Source of the DNA: CAYWKU01 sp964459325
Lineage (GTDB): Bacteria; RBG-13-61-14; CAYWKU01
Reading direction: 5' to 3'
NCBI GenBank assembly: GCA_964459325.1
Contig: CAYWKU010000015.1
Coordinates: 1 to 64,000, forward strand
Length of the DNA: 64,000 bases
Positions 7,560 to 16,213 of this stretch are shown in pieces (position 1 is the stretch's first letter; every line of letters begins with the position of its first letter). The position numbers were made by a program, and so were the translations under genes. Under the pieces are notes generated by a model. The model worked only from the letters and a program-made list of their open reading frames with translations. It did no database searches and had not been told where the DNA came from.

Positions 7560-7648
7560 GGAGAGATGTCCGAGCTGGCCGAAGGAGCACGATTGGAAAT
7601 CGTGTAGGCGGTATCCCCGCCTCGGGGGTTCGAATCCCCCTCTCTCCG
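7560..7648 (+). tRNA. tRNA-Ser (GGA)
   Basis: The 89-nt cloverleaf has acceptor GGAGAGA/TCTCTCC, anticodon loop TTGGAAA (anticodon GGA) and a long variable arm. It lies 16 bp after tRNA-Ser(GCT); CCA is not encoded. It reads UCC/UCU codons. Confidence 0.97.
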
Positions 7649-7718
7649 CTTGTTTTTTTATTGTTTTCAGGTATATATGACGGTGTTTGATGGAATGCAA
7701 GGCTGAGGCCCGCTTGGT

Positions 7719-7840
<122 letters not shown>

Positions 7841-7900
7841 ATGAGTGTGAGGGGCTGATTCAGGCGAAAACCTCCAACCCTTTGAAAACGGACTGAAATT

Positions 7901-9550
7901 TTGAGTTACCTGGTACTTGCCCGCAAATGGAGGCCGCAGCGTTTCGAGGACGTTATCGGCCAGGACCATGTCGTCCGCACCCTGAAAAACTCGATAGATT
8001 CCGGGCGCCTGGCGCACGCTTACCTGTTCACCGGCGTAAGGGGGGTGGGCAAGACCAGCGTTGCCCGGATACTGGCCAAGGCGCTCAACTGCGAAAGCGG
8101 CCCCGCCCCGGCGCCCTGTAACGAATGCTCCCATTGCAAAGAAATTACCGCAGGAAATGCCGTTGACGTTCTCGAGATAGACGGCGCCAGCAACACCGGC
8201 GTGGACGACGTCCGCGAGCTGCGGGAAAATGTGCGATACCTGCCGCAATCCTCCCGATACAAGGTGTACATTATAGACGAGGTTCACATGCTTTCGGTGG
8301 CCGCCTTCAACGCCCTTTTGAAGACGCTCGAGGAGCCGCCCGCTCACGTGGTTTTCATATTCGCCACCACCGAAGCTCACAAGATACCCACCACCATACT
8401 TTCCAGGTGCCAGCGGTTCGATTTTCGCAGGATTACGCGGGCGGAGATATTGGAAGGGCTGGAGGAAATCTGCCGGCGGGAGGAGTATTCCATAGATTCC
8501 GCCGACCTGGCGCTGATTGCCCGCGAGGCCGAAGGCAGCATGCGCGACGGGCAGAGTTTGCTTGACCAGGTGGTTAGCTTTGCCGGGAGCGAGGTTCCGA
8601 AGGGCGAAGTGGCCCGGGCGCTGGGGATAGTGGACAGGACATGGATTAACCTGATAGTAGCATCGGCGGTGGGCGGCGACGCCAAGGCGGCCCTGGAGGT
8701 GGTGGACAGCGCTTTCGATAAGGGCTACAACATGCGCGAGCTGTTGCGGGAGCTTATCTCCTACGTAAGGAACATGGCCGTGGCGGCCCAGTCCGGTGAC
8801 GCCCGGGAGTTGATTGACCTTCCGGACGAGGAAATCGAAGCGATAAAGTCGCTGGCCGAAAACACTTCTTCGGAAAAAATTCAGTCGGTTTTCGATATTT
8901 TATCCCGCGCCGGTGAAAACATGGCCCGGGTGCAGGATACGCGGATAGTTCTGGAGATGGCGCTTATCAAAGCCACCCAGGCCGAGCCGGCGTTGCCGGT
9001 GGACGAGGCGATAAGAAAGCTCCAGGAGATAGAGAGCAGGCTGGGGCAGGGCTCACCTTCCGGCCCCGAGCCTTCCGGTTCCGGGGGAAAGGGGGGTAAA
9101 GGCGAGACCCCCGGGCTGTTTGCATCGGCGCCTGAGCCTGCGCCGAAGGATGAGAAGAAGGCCAACGGTTTTTCCTGGCCGGGGATGCTGGAGGCGGTCA
9201 GGGAGCAGGGCAGCCCTTTCATGGAGCACCTTTTGGAAGTGGCAGGGTTCGAGGGGTTCCGGGAGGGCGTGCTGAAATTGTCGGTGAGTACCGACAGGGC
9301 GGAGTATTCCCAGATAAAGGAAAAAAGAAAGGATATCGAGGATATGGCCGCCCGCCTGCACGGCGAAAAGGTGAAGGTCGAAATAATTGCCGGAAAAAAT
9401 TCGGACTCCGGCGAGCCGCCTCGCGAAACCGACCTCGAGAGAAAAATCAAGGAGGAAGCCCGCGAGCATCCCCTGGTGAAGGGAGCTCAGGAGATGTTGC
9501 AGGCCACGATACGGGACATAAAGCCCCGGAAGGGTTCTACACGTAGATAA
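7901..9550 (+). CDS. dnaX: DNA polymerase III subunit tau/gamma
   Basis: DnaX is the clamp-loader ATPase that loads the beta clamp and joins polymerases at the fork. The 549-residue protein has the family N-terminus (MSYLVLARKWRP), Walker A (GVRGVGKTS), a four-Cys zinc module (C...CNECSHC), Walker B (IIDEVHM) and sensor/arginine-finger SRC (LSRCQRFDF). A Pro/Gly/Lys-rich linker near residues 385-420 leads to a tau-like C-terminal domain. The start is TTG at 7901, set by the invariant N-terminus although the ribosome-binding site is weak. I see no obvious frameshift slip site for gamma. recR follows after 113 bp without the usual ybaB. Confidence 0.96.
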   Translation: MSYLVLARKWRPQRFEDVIGQDHVVRTLKNSIDSGRLAHAYLFTGVRGVGKTSVARILAKALNCESGPAPAPCNECSHCKEITAGNAVDVLEIDGASNTGVDDVRELRENVRYLPQSSRYKVYIIDEVHMLSVAAFNALLKTLEEPPAHVVFIFATTEAHKIPTTILSRCQRFDFRRITRAEILEGLEEICRREEYSIDSADLALIAREAEGSMRDGQSLLDQVVSFAGSEVPKGEVARALGIVDRTWINLIVASAVGGDAKAALEVVDSAFDKGYNMRELLRELISYVRNMAVAAQSGDARELIDLPDEEIEAIKSLAENTSSEKIQSVFDILSRAGENMARVQDTRIVLEMALIKATQAEPALPVDEAIRKLQEIESRLGQGSPSGPEPSGSGGKGGKGETPGLFASAPEPAPKDEKKANGFSWPGMLEAVREQGSPFMEHLLEVAGFEGFREGVLKLSVSTDRAEYSQIKEKRKDIEDMAARLHGEKVKVEIIAGKNSDSGEPPRETDLERKIKEEAREHPLVKGAQEMLQATIRDIKPRKGSTRR

Positions 9551-9663
9551 ACCGTGCGATTCAGGAGATTTTCGGGGAAAAACGAATCTATTGTAGATTA
9601 ATTTGTGAAGCGGGGGTAGAAAGTGCCCCTTTATAAGTGGTATATTACTGAAAGACATAGATA

Positions 9664-10284
9664 TTGAAGATAAAGCAAGTGGAAAAGGACCCTGTTACCC
9701 GGCTGGTGGACGCTCTCAAGCAGCTTCCGGGAGTAGGCCCGAAAGGGGCTCAGCGGATGGCGATGCACATACTCCGCAGCCCGAAGGAATATTCGGACGG
9801 GCTTGCCCAGCTTATCCGCCAGGTGGGTCACGAGACGATGTTCTGCTCCCGTTGCGGCAATATTTCCGCCACCGACCCTTGTTCTATTTGCTCGGACTCC
9901 GAGAGGGACCCGAAGTCGGTTTGCGTGGTCGAGGAGCCGGCGGACGTAACGTCTCTTGAAAAAACGGGAGTTTTCCGGGGCCTTTATCACGTGTTGCACG
10001 GGGCATTGAGCCCCATGGACGGTAAGGGGGCGGAGGATATAAAGCTGGAGCCGTTTTTCGACAGGGTAAAAAAAGAGGGAGTGCGGGAGGTGCTTATAGC
10101 CACTAATTTCGATGCCGAAGGGGAAGCGACGGCCCAGTACTTGGCAAAACGGCTCAAATCGGCGAAAGTCAGGGTGACAAGGATAGCCCGCGGCGTTCCC
10201 GTGGGAGGGGATTTGCAGTATATAGACGAAGCGACCTTGGCGGAGGCTATCTCCGGCAGGAGAGAAATAACTCCCGATAAATAA
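9664..10284 (+). CDS. recR: Recombination mediator RecR
   Basis: RecR acts with RecF/RecO to load RecA at gaps in DNA. The 206-residue protein shows the helix-hairpin-helix (LPGVGPKGAQRMA), the four-Cys zinc finger (CSRCGNIS...CSIC), and the Toprim domain (VCVVEEPADV; ATNFDAEGEATAQYL). The start is TTG at 9664, which gives the usual N-terminus. In many bacteria ybaB (ebfC) sits between dnaX and recR; here it is missing. Next come mglB and mglA. Confidence 0.96.
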   Translation: MKIKQVEKDPVTRLVDALKQLPGVGPKGAQRMAMHILRSPKEYSDGLAQLIRQVGHETMFCSRCGNISATDPCSICSDSERDPKSVCVVEEPADVTSLEKTGVFRGLYHVLHGALSPMDGKGAEDIKLEPFFDRVKKEGVREVLIATNFDAEGEATAQYLAKRLKSAKVRVTRIARGVPVGGDLQYIDEATLAEAISGRREITPDK

Positions 10285-10303
10285 CAAACGCTGGAGCGGG
10301 GGG

Positions 10304-10332
10304 TTGCAAATCTTAGCATTTTCGAGTATTTT
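10304..10332 (+). promoter_or_regulatory. Candidate promoter for mglBA
   Basis: TTGCAA (10304-10309), a 17-bp spacer and TATTTT (10327-10332) lie about 75 bp before mglB, in the gap after recR. Confidence 0.45.
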
Positions 10333-10406
10333 GACCCAAGTTTGCGGCTCGTTGCCCCCAAAGTCGGGCAAATGCCGGAAGGCCTAAGCCACAAGGAGTG
10401 TTACGA

Positions 10407-10904
10407 ATGGCGGGTCCGCAGTTTGTAATGTACGAAGAGGAATTTCACCAGATAAGTGCGGTATTGGAGCGCCTTATCAAGGAATCCAACGCCAAGGTGA
10501 TATTCCTGGTAGACAAAAACGGGCAGTTGATTGCCAACACCGGGGAAACCCAGAATATAGACACCACCTCCCTTGCATCGCTCACGGCGGGCAACATCGC
10601 GGCGACCGGCGGCCTTGCCAAGCTGTTGGGAGAGAAGGAGTTCAGTATACTCTTCCATGAAGGGGAGCGGGATAACCTTCACATTTCACTGGTTGGCCAG
10701 AGGGTTATACTGGTGGTGATATTCGATGACCGCTCCAGTCTGGGCCTGGTAAGGTTGAGGGTTAAAAAGGCGAGCGAGGAGCTGGCCAGAATATTCGAAA
10801 GCCTAGTCAAGAAGGCGGAGTCCGAGAGCACGGGCGTTCTGGGCGGCGAGTCCCCCTTCGCGGAAATTTCCGACGAAGACATCGATAACCTGTTCAGTGA
10901 GTAA
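10407..10904 (+). CDS. mglB: MglB-like roadblock/LC7 protein
   Basis: This is a 165-residue roadblock/LC7-domain protein, the family that acts as GTPase-activating partner of the Ras-like MglA in polarity control. Residues 5-125 show the typical beta-alpha-beta fold (NAKVIFLVDKNGQLIANTG; ISLVGQRVILVVIFDDRSSLGLVR), followed by an acidic C-terminal tail (DEDIDNLFSE) like that of MglB. The ATG at 10407 follows AAGGAG with 9-base spacing; a GTG at 10398 is too close to the ribosome-binding site. The mglA gene follows after 30 bp. Confidence 0.92.
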   Translation: MAGPQFVMYEEEFHQISAVLERLIKESNAKVIFLVDKNGQLIANTGETQNIDTTSLASLTAGNIAATGGLAKLLGEKEFSILFHEGERDNLHISLVGQRVILVVIFDDRSSLGLVRLRVKKASEELARIFESLVKKAESESTGVLGGESPFAEISDEDIDNLFSE

Positions 10905-10934
10905 ATTTGCCCCGAGGGCAGCAGAGGGCCGAGC

Positions 10935-11522
10935 ATGTCGTTTATAAATTACAGTTCCAGGGAGATTAATTGCAAAATAGTTTATTACGGCCCTGGACTT
11001 TGCGGGAAAACCACCAATCTTCAATACGTTTACGGAAAAACCAACCCCACCGCCCGCGGGAAGATGATAAGCCTTGCCACCGAGACGGAGAGGACCCTGT
11101 TTTTCGACTTCCTGCCCCTGTCGCTGGGCGAAATCAGGGGTTTCAAGACCCGGTTTCACCTGTATACGGTTCCCGGCCAGGTTTTTTACGATGCCAGCCG
11201 CAAACTTATCCTCAAGGGCGTGGACGGAGTGGTTTTTGTGGCGGACAGCCAGATTGAGCGCATGGAAGCCAACGTGGAGAGCCTTGAGAACCTTCGTGAA
11301 AACCTGCAGGAGCACGGTTACGAACTGGATAATCTGCCTTACGTTATACAATATAACAAGCGGGATTTGCCCAACGCGGCGCCCGTTGAGGAGCTGAGGA
11401 AGTTGCTCAACACTACCGGAGTGCCGGATTTCGAGGCTTGCGCCACTACCGGCCAGGGAGTTTTCGACACTCTGAAGGCCGTGGCGAAGCTGGTGTTGCA
11501 GGAGCTCAAAAAAGGCAAGTAA
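10935..11522 (+). CDS. mglA: Ras-like GTPase MglA
   Basis: MglA is a small GTPase that sets cell poles and controls motility or surface machinery in myxobacteria and other bacteria. The 195-residue protein begins MSFINYSSREINCKIVYYGP and carries P-loop GPGLCGKTTN, the MglA-type switch region (TVPGQVFYDASRKLILKGVD) and NKRD for guanine specificity. A GAGGG box precedes the ATG. With mglB it forms the usual polarity pair. No motility genes lie in the window except a lone pilC at 29295, so the output here is unknown. Confidence 0.96.
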   Translation: MSFINYSSREINCKIVYYGPGLCGKTTNLQYVYGKTNPTARGKMISLATETERTLFFDFLPLSLGEIRGFKTRFHLYTVPGQVFYDASRKLILKGVDGVVFVADSQIERMEANVESLENLRENLQEHGYELDNLPYVIQYNKRDLPNAAPVEELRKLLNTTGVPDFEACATTGQGVFDTLKAVAKLVLQELKKGK

Positions 11523-11603
11523 TAGTCGCCGTTCTTATAAGAAACAATGAGTTTTAGTCGAAGATATTTTCCAGCCGGCATGTGATATTGCAGCGGGATT
11601 GGT

Positions 11604-12536
11604 ATGTCGCGAGAAGGCCCTATTGTGTTTCTTGGCACTCCCCCCTTTGCGGCGGCGCACCTTGGCGCACTTCTCGATGCCGGTGAAAACGTGGCAGGGG
11701 TTATTACTCGTCAGGATAAACCGAAGGGCAGGGGGCGAAAAATCAGCCCCACCCCGGTTAAAACCCTCGCCCTGGAACACGGGTTGGAAATGATACAACC
11801 GTCGGAGCTCGATTCCGGCGAAGTAGACGACTGGTTAAAATCGATAAACCCATGGCTGCTGGTGGTGGTGGCTTATGGAAAAATCCTGCCCGAGCGTATA
11901 ATGAATTTCGCATCGATGGGAGCCTGGAACGTTCACGCATCGTTGTTACCGCGATGGAGAGGGGCGGCGCCCATCGAGAGGGCCATACAACACGGCGATT
12001 CAAATTCGGGAGTGACGCTGATGCAAATGGACGTCGGCATGGATACGGGGGATATACTCATTCAGCGGGAAACACAAATCGGTCCCGACGAAACCGCCGG
12101 CGAGCTTACCGAAAGGCTTATGGAAATGGGCTGCCGACTATTGACCGAGGGCGTCGAAAAGGCCCGCACCGGGGAGCTTGAAGCCCGCCCGCAGGAAGAT
12201 GAGCGGGTCACTTACGCGCCGCCGGTGAAGAAGAAGGAAGCTGTGATGGATTGGAGCCGGCCCGCTGAGGAGCTGCATAACATGGTAAGGGCCTTCAACC
12301 CCCGTCCGGGAGCCAAAAGCGGCGAGCTTACGATATGGGAAACTCGTCTGCGGCCCGGCGTCGCTAGAAATAAGCCCGGCGTGATTGAAAAGGTCACCTC
12401 CGACGGGGTTCTGGTAAATACCGGCGAGGGTATGTTGCACGTTGTGCGGGTACAGCCGCCCGGCAAGAAGCCCATGTCAGCCGCCGATTACGCTCGCGGT
12501 AAAAGGCTCCAACCCGGAAGTCCGATTACCGGATGA
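11604..12536 (+). CDS. fmt: Methionyl-tRNA formyltransferase
   Basis: Fmt formylates initiator Met-tRNA using 10-formyl-tetrahydrofolate. The 310-residue protein has the nucleotide-binding start (IVFLGTPPFAAAHL), the SLLPRWRGAAPI motif with the catalytic Asn-His pair just before it (WNVHASLLP), and GVTLMQMDVGMDTGDIL supplying the catalytic Asp. The C-terminal OB-like domain is present. rsmB follows after 26 bp; fmt-rsmB linkage is common, but def (peptide deformylase) is not next to it here. Confidence 0.97.
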   Translation: MSREGPIVFLGTPPFAAAHLGALLDAGENVAGVITRQDKPKGRGRKISPTPVKTLALEHGLEMIQPSELDSGEVDDWLKSINPWLLVVVAYGKILPERIMNFASMGAWNVHASLLPRWRGAAPIERAIQHGDSNSGVTLMQMDVGMDTGDILIQRETQIGPDETAGELTERLMEMGCRLLTEGVEKARTGELEARPQEDERVTYAPPVKKKEAVMDWSRPAEELHNMVRAFNPRPGAKSGELTIWETRLRPGVARNKPGVIEKVTSDGVLVNTGEGMLHVVRVQPPGKKPMSAADYARGKRLQPGSPITG

Positions 12537-12562
12537 GGTCAAAATAAAGAATATGTTGAAAG

Positions 12563-13924
12563 GTGACAACTGAACTCATGTATCCTCCCCCCAGAAAAAT
12601 GGCCTGGGATGTTATCCATCGGGTGGACAGGGAAAAGGCCTATGCGGATATATTGTTGGACCAAATTCTCAAGAAGTCGGCTCTAAAGGAGCAGGACAGG
12701 AGCTTCATCACCGAGCTGGTTTACGGCACTTTGAGGTGGCGGGGCAGGATAGACCACGTTATCAGCCTGTACAGCTCCAAGCCGCTCAACAAGCTTGACC
12801 CCGAGATATTGAACATACTCCGCATGGGTGTCTACCAGCTTTTGTACCTGAGCACTCCTTCCAGCGCGGCGGTGGATGAAAGCGTCAAGCTGAGCAAAAA
12901 CTTCACTTCAGGCAAGGCCAGCGGCTTCGTTAACGCCGTTCTTAGAGCCGTTGACCGCGAGCGTGAAGTCATAAAATATCCCTCTCGCGACGAGGATTCT
13001 GTAAATTATCTCGCCGTTGAGCATTCCCATCCAATGTGGATGGTAAACATGTTTATGAAGATGCTGGGGGACGATGAGGCCGAAGAGCTTTTGCGAAGCA
13101 ATAACGACAGGGCGCCCTTGACCGTAAGGGTTAACAGGCTCAAGGTGAGCCGGGAGGAGCTTGCCCGTCAGCTTCTTGAAGAGGACGGGATAGAGTCGGA
13201 TTATACCCCGTACAGCCCCGACGGTTTGATGTTAAGGGATTCTTTGCCCGCCGGACAGCTTGGAGCGGTACACAGGGGACAATGCATGGTGCAGGACGAA
13301 GCTTCTCAGTTAGTGGCCCGCTTGCTGGGTCCTCAACCCGGATGGGACGTATTGGATAACTGTGCGGCCCCCGGCGCCAAAACCACCCATATAGGGGAGT
13401 TAATGGAAAACGAGGGAAGGATAGAAGCGGTGGACATCAATGCCAACAGGCTGGCCCTGGTGGAGGATAACGCCAGGAGGACGGGTGTAAGCATCATCAA
13501 CGCGAAACGGGGCGATTCCACCGCATCGCTGAAGTACAATCGCAATAGTTTCGACGCGGTGCTGGTCGACCCGCCGTGTTCCGACTTGGGCATCATAAGG
13601 CGACATCCCGACGTCAAGTGGATAAAAACCCCGGAAAAGGTGGCGGAGCTGGCGGAGCTTCAACTCAAAATACTTACCACCGGCTCCAAGTACGTAAAAT
13701 CCGGCGGGGCGCTCGTTTATTCGGTATGTACCATAAGCCCCAGGGAAAACGAGGGAGTGATTGAAAGATTCCTGGAAAAGTCAAAGGTCTGGACAATCGA
13801 ACCCGCCGACGGGATTTTACCCGAAGCGTCGGATTGTACGACCGATGAGGGTTACATCAGGGCCTTTCCTCACAAGCACCGCACCGACGGTTTTTTTGCG
13901 GTGAGGCTCCGGAGAAAAACCTGA
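12563..13924 (+). CDS. rsmB: 16S rRNA m5C967 methyltransferase RsmB
   Basis: RsmB methylates C967 of 16S rRNA. The N-terminal NusB-like helical domain (about residues 10-140) is followed by a RsmB/NOP Rossmann domain with SAM-binding DNCAAPGAKTTH, VDINANRL, the catalytic-loop VDPPCSDLGIIRRHPDVKW and the nucleophile Cys in YSVCTISPREN. The start is either GTG at 12563 or ATG at 12578; AGGTGA sits on the GTG and 11-12 bases from the ATG, so the later start is quite possible. The length of about 450 residues is normal. Confidence 0.95.
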   Translation: MTTELMYPPPRKMAWDVIHRVDREKAYADILLDQILKKSALKEQDRSFITELVYGTLRWRGRIDHVISLYSSKPLNKLDPEILNILRMGVYQLLYLSTPSSAAVDESVKLSKNFTSGKASGFVNAVLRAVDREREVIKYPSRDEDSVNYLAVEHSHPMWMVNMFMKMLGDDEAEELLRSNNDRAPLTVRVNRLKVSREELARQLLEEDGIESDYTPYSPDGLMLRDSLPAGQLGAVHRGQCMVQDEASQLVARLLGPQPGWDVLDNCAAPGAKTTHIGELMENEGRIEAVDINANRLALVEDNARRTGVSIINAKRGDSTASLKYNRNSFDAVLVDPPCSDLGIIRRHPDVKWIKTPEKVAELAELQLKILTTGSKYVKSGGALVYSVCTISPRENEGVIERFLEKSKVWTIEPADGILPEASDCTTDEGYIRAFPHKHRTDGFFAVRLRRKT

Positions 13925-13940
13925 AGGGCCGCCCCGATAA

Positions 13941-13969
13941 TTGACACTCACGCTGCATTGGGATAAATT
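13941..13969 (+). promoter_or_regulatory. Sigma-70-type promoter for lipoprotein gene
   Basis: TTGACA at 13941-13946, a 17-bp spacer and TAAATT at 13964-13969 lie about 30 bp upstream of the lipoprotein start. Together with the terminator at 14621 this makes a single-gene unit. Confidence 0.75.
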
Positions 13970-13999
13970 CCCTCAAAACAGTAAGTTGCGGAGGATTAA

Positions 14000-14611
14000 A
14001 TGAACCGGTTTGCAACCTGCATCTGCGTGCTTTCCATAATTGCGGCAATTGCGACAGGGTGCGAGAAATTCGGCACAAACCGCCAATTCAAAAGCATTCT
14101 CGGGGACATGGAACAAGTTGTATCGCAATTGAGAGAGGTGGAAAAAACTTCCGGTGATATGCTCAACAGGCGCGAAAGTATAGAAAAAGACGTTTGCCGG
14201 AAAAAGCTCGGTCTTGAGGAACTACATTCGGAACTGAAGGAAATCCGCCAAAAGCTCGATGATGCCAAACCCGAAGATATGCCCATGGAATCGAACACAA
14301 TCCAAACGGGCGTGGACCCGGTGACGGAGCGGCCCATGCTGGAAACTTCGACCACGGTGGATTGGGGTAAAGTCACCGGAAAATCTCAGAAAATCTGGGC
14401 TAACCTGCATACGGCCTATAATTCGCTGGCCACTGCCGTAAACACCGCCAAGGTGGCCTGTAAGTGCCTGGAATCAAAGGATAGAAAAAGCCTCTCGTGC
14501 GGGGTAATATCGTTCCAGTTGGAGCCGGACAGGTTGAATTTGGAACTTTATTCAACGGAAAAGGCCTATATAAATCCGGCGCGGAATATAATCTCGGGCG
14601 AAGGGGAGTAA
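14000..14611 (+). CDS. Predicted lipoprotein of unknown function
   Basis: The 203-residue protein starts with a signal peptide and a lipobox (AAIATGC), so it should be lipidated at Cys21 and held in a membrane. Residues 30-90 are predicted coiled coil (QVVSQLREVEKTSGDML, LHSELKEIRQKLDD), followed by a mixed segment and a C-terminal part with a CKCLESKDRKSLSC cysteine group. GCGGAGG lies upstream of the ATG. It has its own promoter and terminator. I do not recognise the family. Confidence 0.85.
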   Translation: MNRFATCICVLSIIAAIATGCEKFGTNRQFKSILGDMEQVVSQLREVEKTSGDMLNRRESIEKDVCRKKLGLEELHSELKEIRQKLDDAKPEDMPMESNTIQTGVDPVTERPMLETSTTVDWGKVTGKSQKIWANLHTAYNSLATAVNTAKVACKCLESKDRKSLSCGVISFQLEPDRLNLELYSTEKAYINPARNIISGEGE

Positions 14612-14620
14612 TGATAATGT

Positions 14621-14649
14621 GACAAAATGTCTTAGCATTGTGTCTTTTT
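14621..14649 (+). terminator. Intrinsic terminator after lipoprotein gene
   Basis: GACAAAATG (14621-14629) pairs with CATTGTGTC (14636-14644) with one mismatch around a 6-base loop, followed by TTTTT. It lies 10 bp after the stop codon. Confidence 0.7.
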
Positions 14650-14759
14650 GACGCATTTTTGCCTTTTTATATTTTATCCGGAAAAGCCTTCCCAGTAAAA
14701 TCTCCTTATAACTCAGCTAGTTATGTTTAATGGACTTTTGGTGATTCCTTGGCATAGCC

Positions 14760-15132
14760 CTTGCTATCAGATAAGGATGATGATTGAAAGGGGCCCCAGA
14801 CCCTTGTAAAAAAAATACCCCCCACACCCGTCTCGGGACTGGGGTCCCGAGGCAAGTAAAGAACCCTCGGAAAGAGGGACAAAATAAATGGAGTTAATGA
14901 AGATAAAAAAGTCCCCCTTCACACCGTTCAGTCGCTCGGCATGGCTACTCTCCCTCCCGGCCAACCGTTGCGGCTACGGTATATTCCCCCATCTTTCGGC
15001 TCAATCCGTTCCCCCCGGATGTGAGCCGGAGGATGTCAAACCCCCGCGATCCTTTACGTAGGCCGGCTATCTCCCTGTTCCCTCCGCCGGCCGAGATATA
15101 GCAGGGTCTTCGCCCGGGACCCTGCTTTTTTT
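14760..15132 (+). ncRNA. Candidate structured RNA, unidentified
   Basis: No credible gene lies between 14612 and 15166. This stretch is dense in stable hairpins on the plus strand: CTCGGGAC/GTCCCGAG near 14832-14851, CCCTC-GGAAA-GAGGG at 14864-14878, ACCGT/ACGGT at 14964-14980, an 11-bp stem with one bulged G at 14998-15027 (GGCTCAATCCG with CGGAT-G-TGAGCC), AGGAT/ATCCT at 15030-15053, and GGCCGGC/GCCGGCC at 15061-15092, ending in a strong terminator at 15100-15132. I looked for and did not see RNase P, tmRNA, 6S, T-box, glycine or c-di-GMP signatures. The 5' end is not known; the hairpin-rich part starts near 14830. It could be a small RNA or a decayed repeat element. Confidence 0.4.
15100..15132 (+). 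terminator. Strong intrinsic terminator
   Basis: AGCAGGGTC (15100-15108) pairs perfectly with GACCCTGCT (15118-15126), followed by an uninterrupted T tract to 15132. It works only on the plus strand, where the nearest gene ended almost 500 bp upstream, so something else must be transcribed into it. Confidence 0.85.
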
Positions 15133-15166
15133 TATCTTTGGCCGGTGCAGCTATTTTGAGTAAGAT

Positions 15167-16070
15167 TCAATAAGTGCTTTGTGTAAGCGTGACTTTACCT
15201 TCCCCAGTGGCGGAGAGGTTTATACTCGCTCCTTCCCCTTCGGGGTCCTTTTCGGGCGGGATGTCCATATACATTTCCAGTTCCATGGTATAATCGAGGC
15301 TCGATTTAACTATTTTTCCCTCGGATGGGTCGAATCGCCACATTCCGGCGCCGGTGATGGTGGTGTTCTGCTCGGCGTTGTTCTGAGTTCGCGCCATTTC
15401 GATTTTTAAGTTGCTTTCGAACCTGGCGTATCGCGCTCCGTTCTCTTGCCTCCACCCGAGGAAGGTGGTGTGTACCTCGCCCGAGGTGGATTCGTCCATT
15501 CTGGTGAGATATTCCAAATCTTTATCCCATGAATCACCGGGGGATACTTTCACCTTCGAGGGTATGACGTACAGCTTATCCATTAAAGATTGCACCGAGG
15601 CGTGTGCCGCGAGGTTCTCCTCCTCCAATTCAATATCGCCGTCGGGCCAGCACCGTTCCCGTTACCTTCATTTTTCTTTCTGTGGCTTCCTCTTCCGAAT
15701 CGAAGGAGGGGCCCTGACCGAACCGGGCGCCGCTTTCTTTTATGTCCAGATTTATATCCAACTCGGCTTCATTTTCACCAGATGATTGCATGGTGATTTT
15801 GCCCGAGGTTTCCACGTTCATGTTCTTATCGAAAGGTTGAGCGCCCATAGCGTCGGAATCACCCTTTACGTTCATTTTGAGCGTTTCGCTGTAGTTGTAG
15901 GAAAAAGTTTTTTCCTCCCCGAAGTTCCATCGCAGTTCGATATTTTCGGGCTTATCCTTTTGTTCGGCTTCGGGAGTCGATTTTTCCGGGGATTTGGTAT
16001 CCGTGGACGGTGCTGCAGCCACTAAAAAGGCGGCAACTGCGATGATGGCGGCAAACGATTTGTAGCGCAT
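15167..16070 (-). pseudogene. Exported protein gene split by a frameshift
   Basis: Two minus-strand frames make one protein of about 300 residues. The 5' part (from ATG 16070, with an AGGAGG ribosome-binding site) encodes a signal peptide (MRYKSFAAIIAVAAFLVAAA), a charged linker and a beta-rich start (LRWNFGEEKTFSYNYSETL); it runs into a stop at 15630. The 3' part continues in another frame from about 15645 (DGDIELEEENLAAHASV...) to 15167 with matching composition and alternating beta-strand pattern. Removing one base in the GGG run at 15644-15646 restores a single frame. The general pattern recalls DUF6263-like exported proteins, which is only a suggestion. Decay, sequencing error or rare slippage are all possible. 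Confidence 0.75.
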
Positions 16071-16213
16071 GAATCCTCCTTTCAGGAAAACGGTCAACCT
16101 TGGGCATTCGGATAACCGGGCTGAAATTGTATATTGAAGGTACCTGAGCGATTTCAGTCTGTCTACTATTTATTCAAATATGAATTGCAGCGAGGGTCGG
16201 CTTGTTTTTTCGG

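Noticed and set aside
14767..14964. 65-codon minus-strand frame within the candidate RNA region
   Set aside because: It lacks a ribosome-binding site and coding character, and it overlaps several stable hairpins.
14760..15132. RNase P RNA, tmRNA or 6S RNA identity for the hairpin-rich stretch
   Set aside because: None of the conserved blocks (GAGGAAAGTCC, the tRNA-like T arm, or the long closing stem with central bubble) is present.
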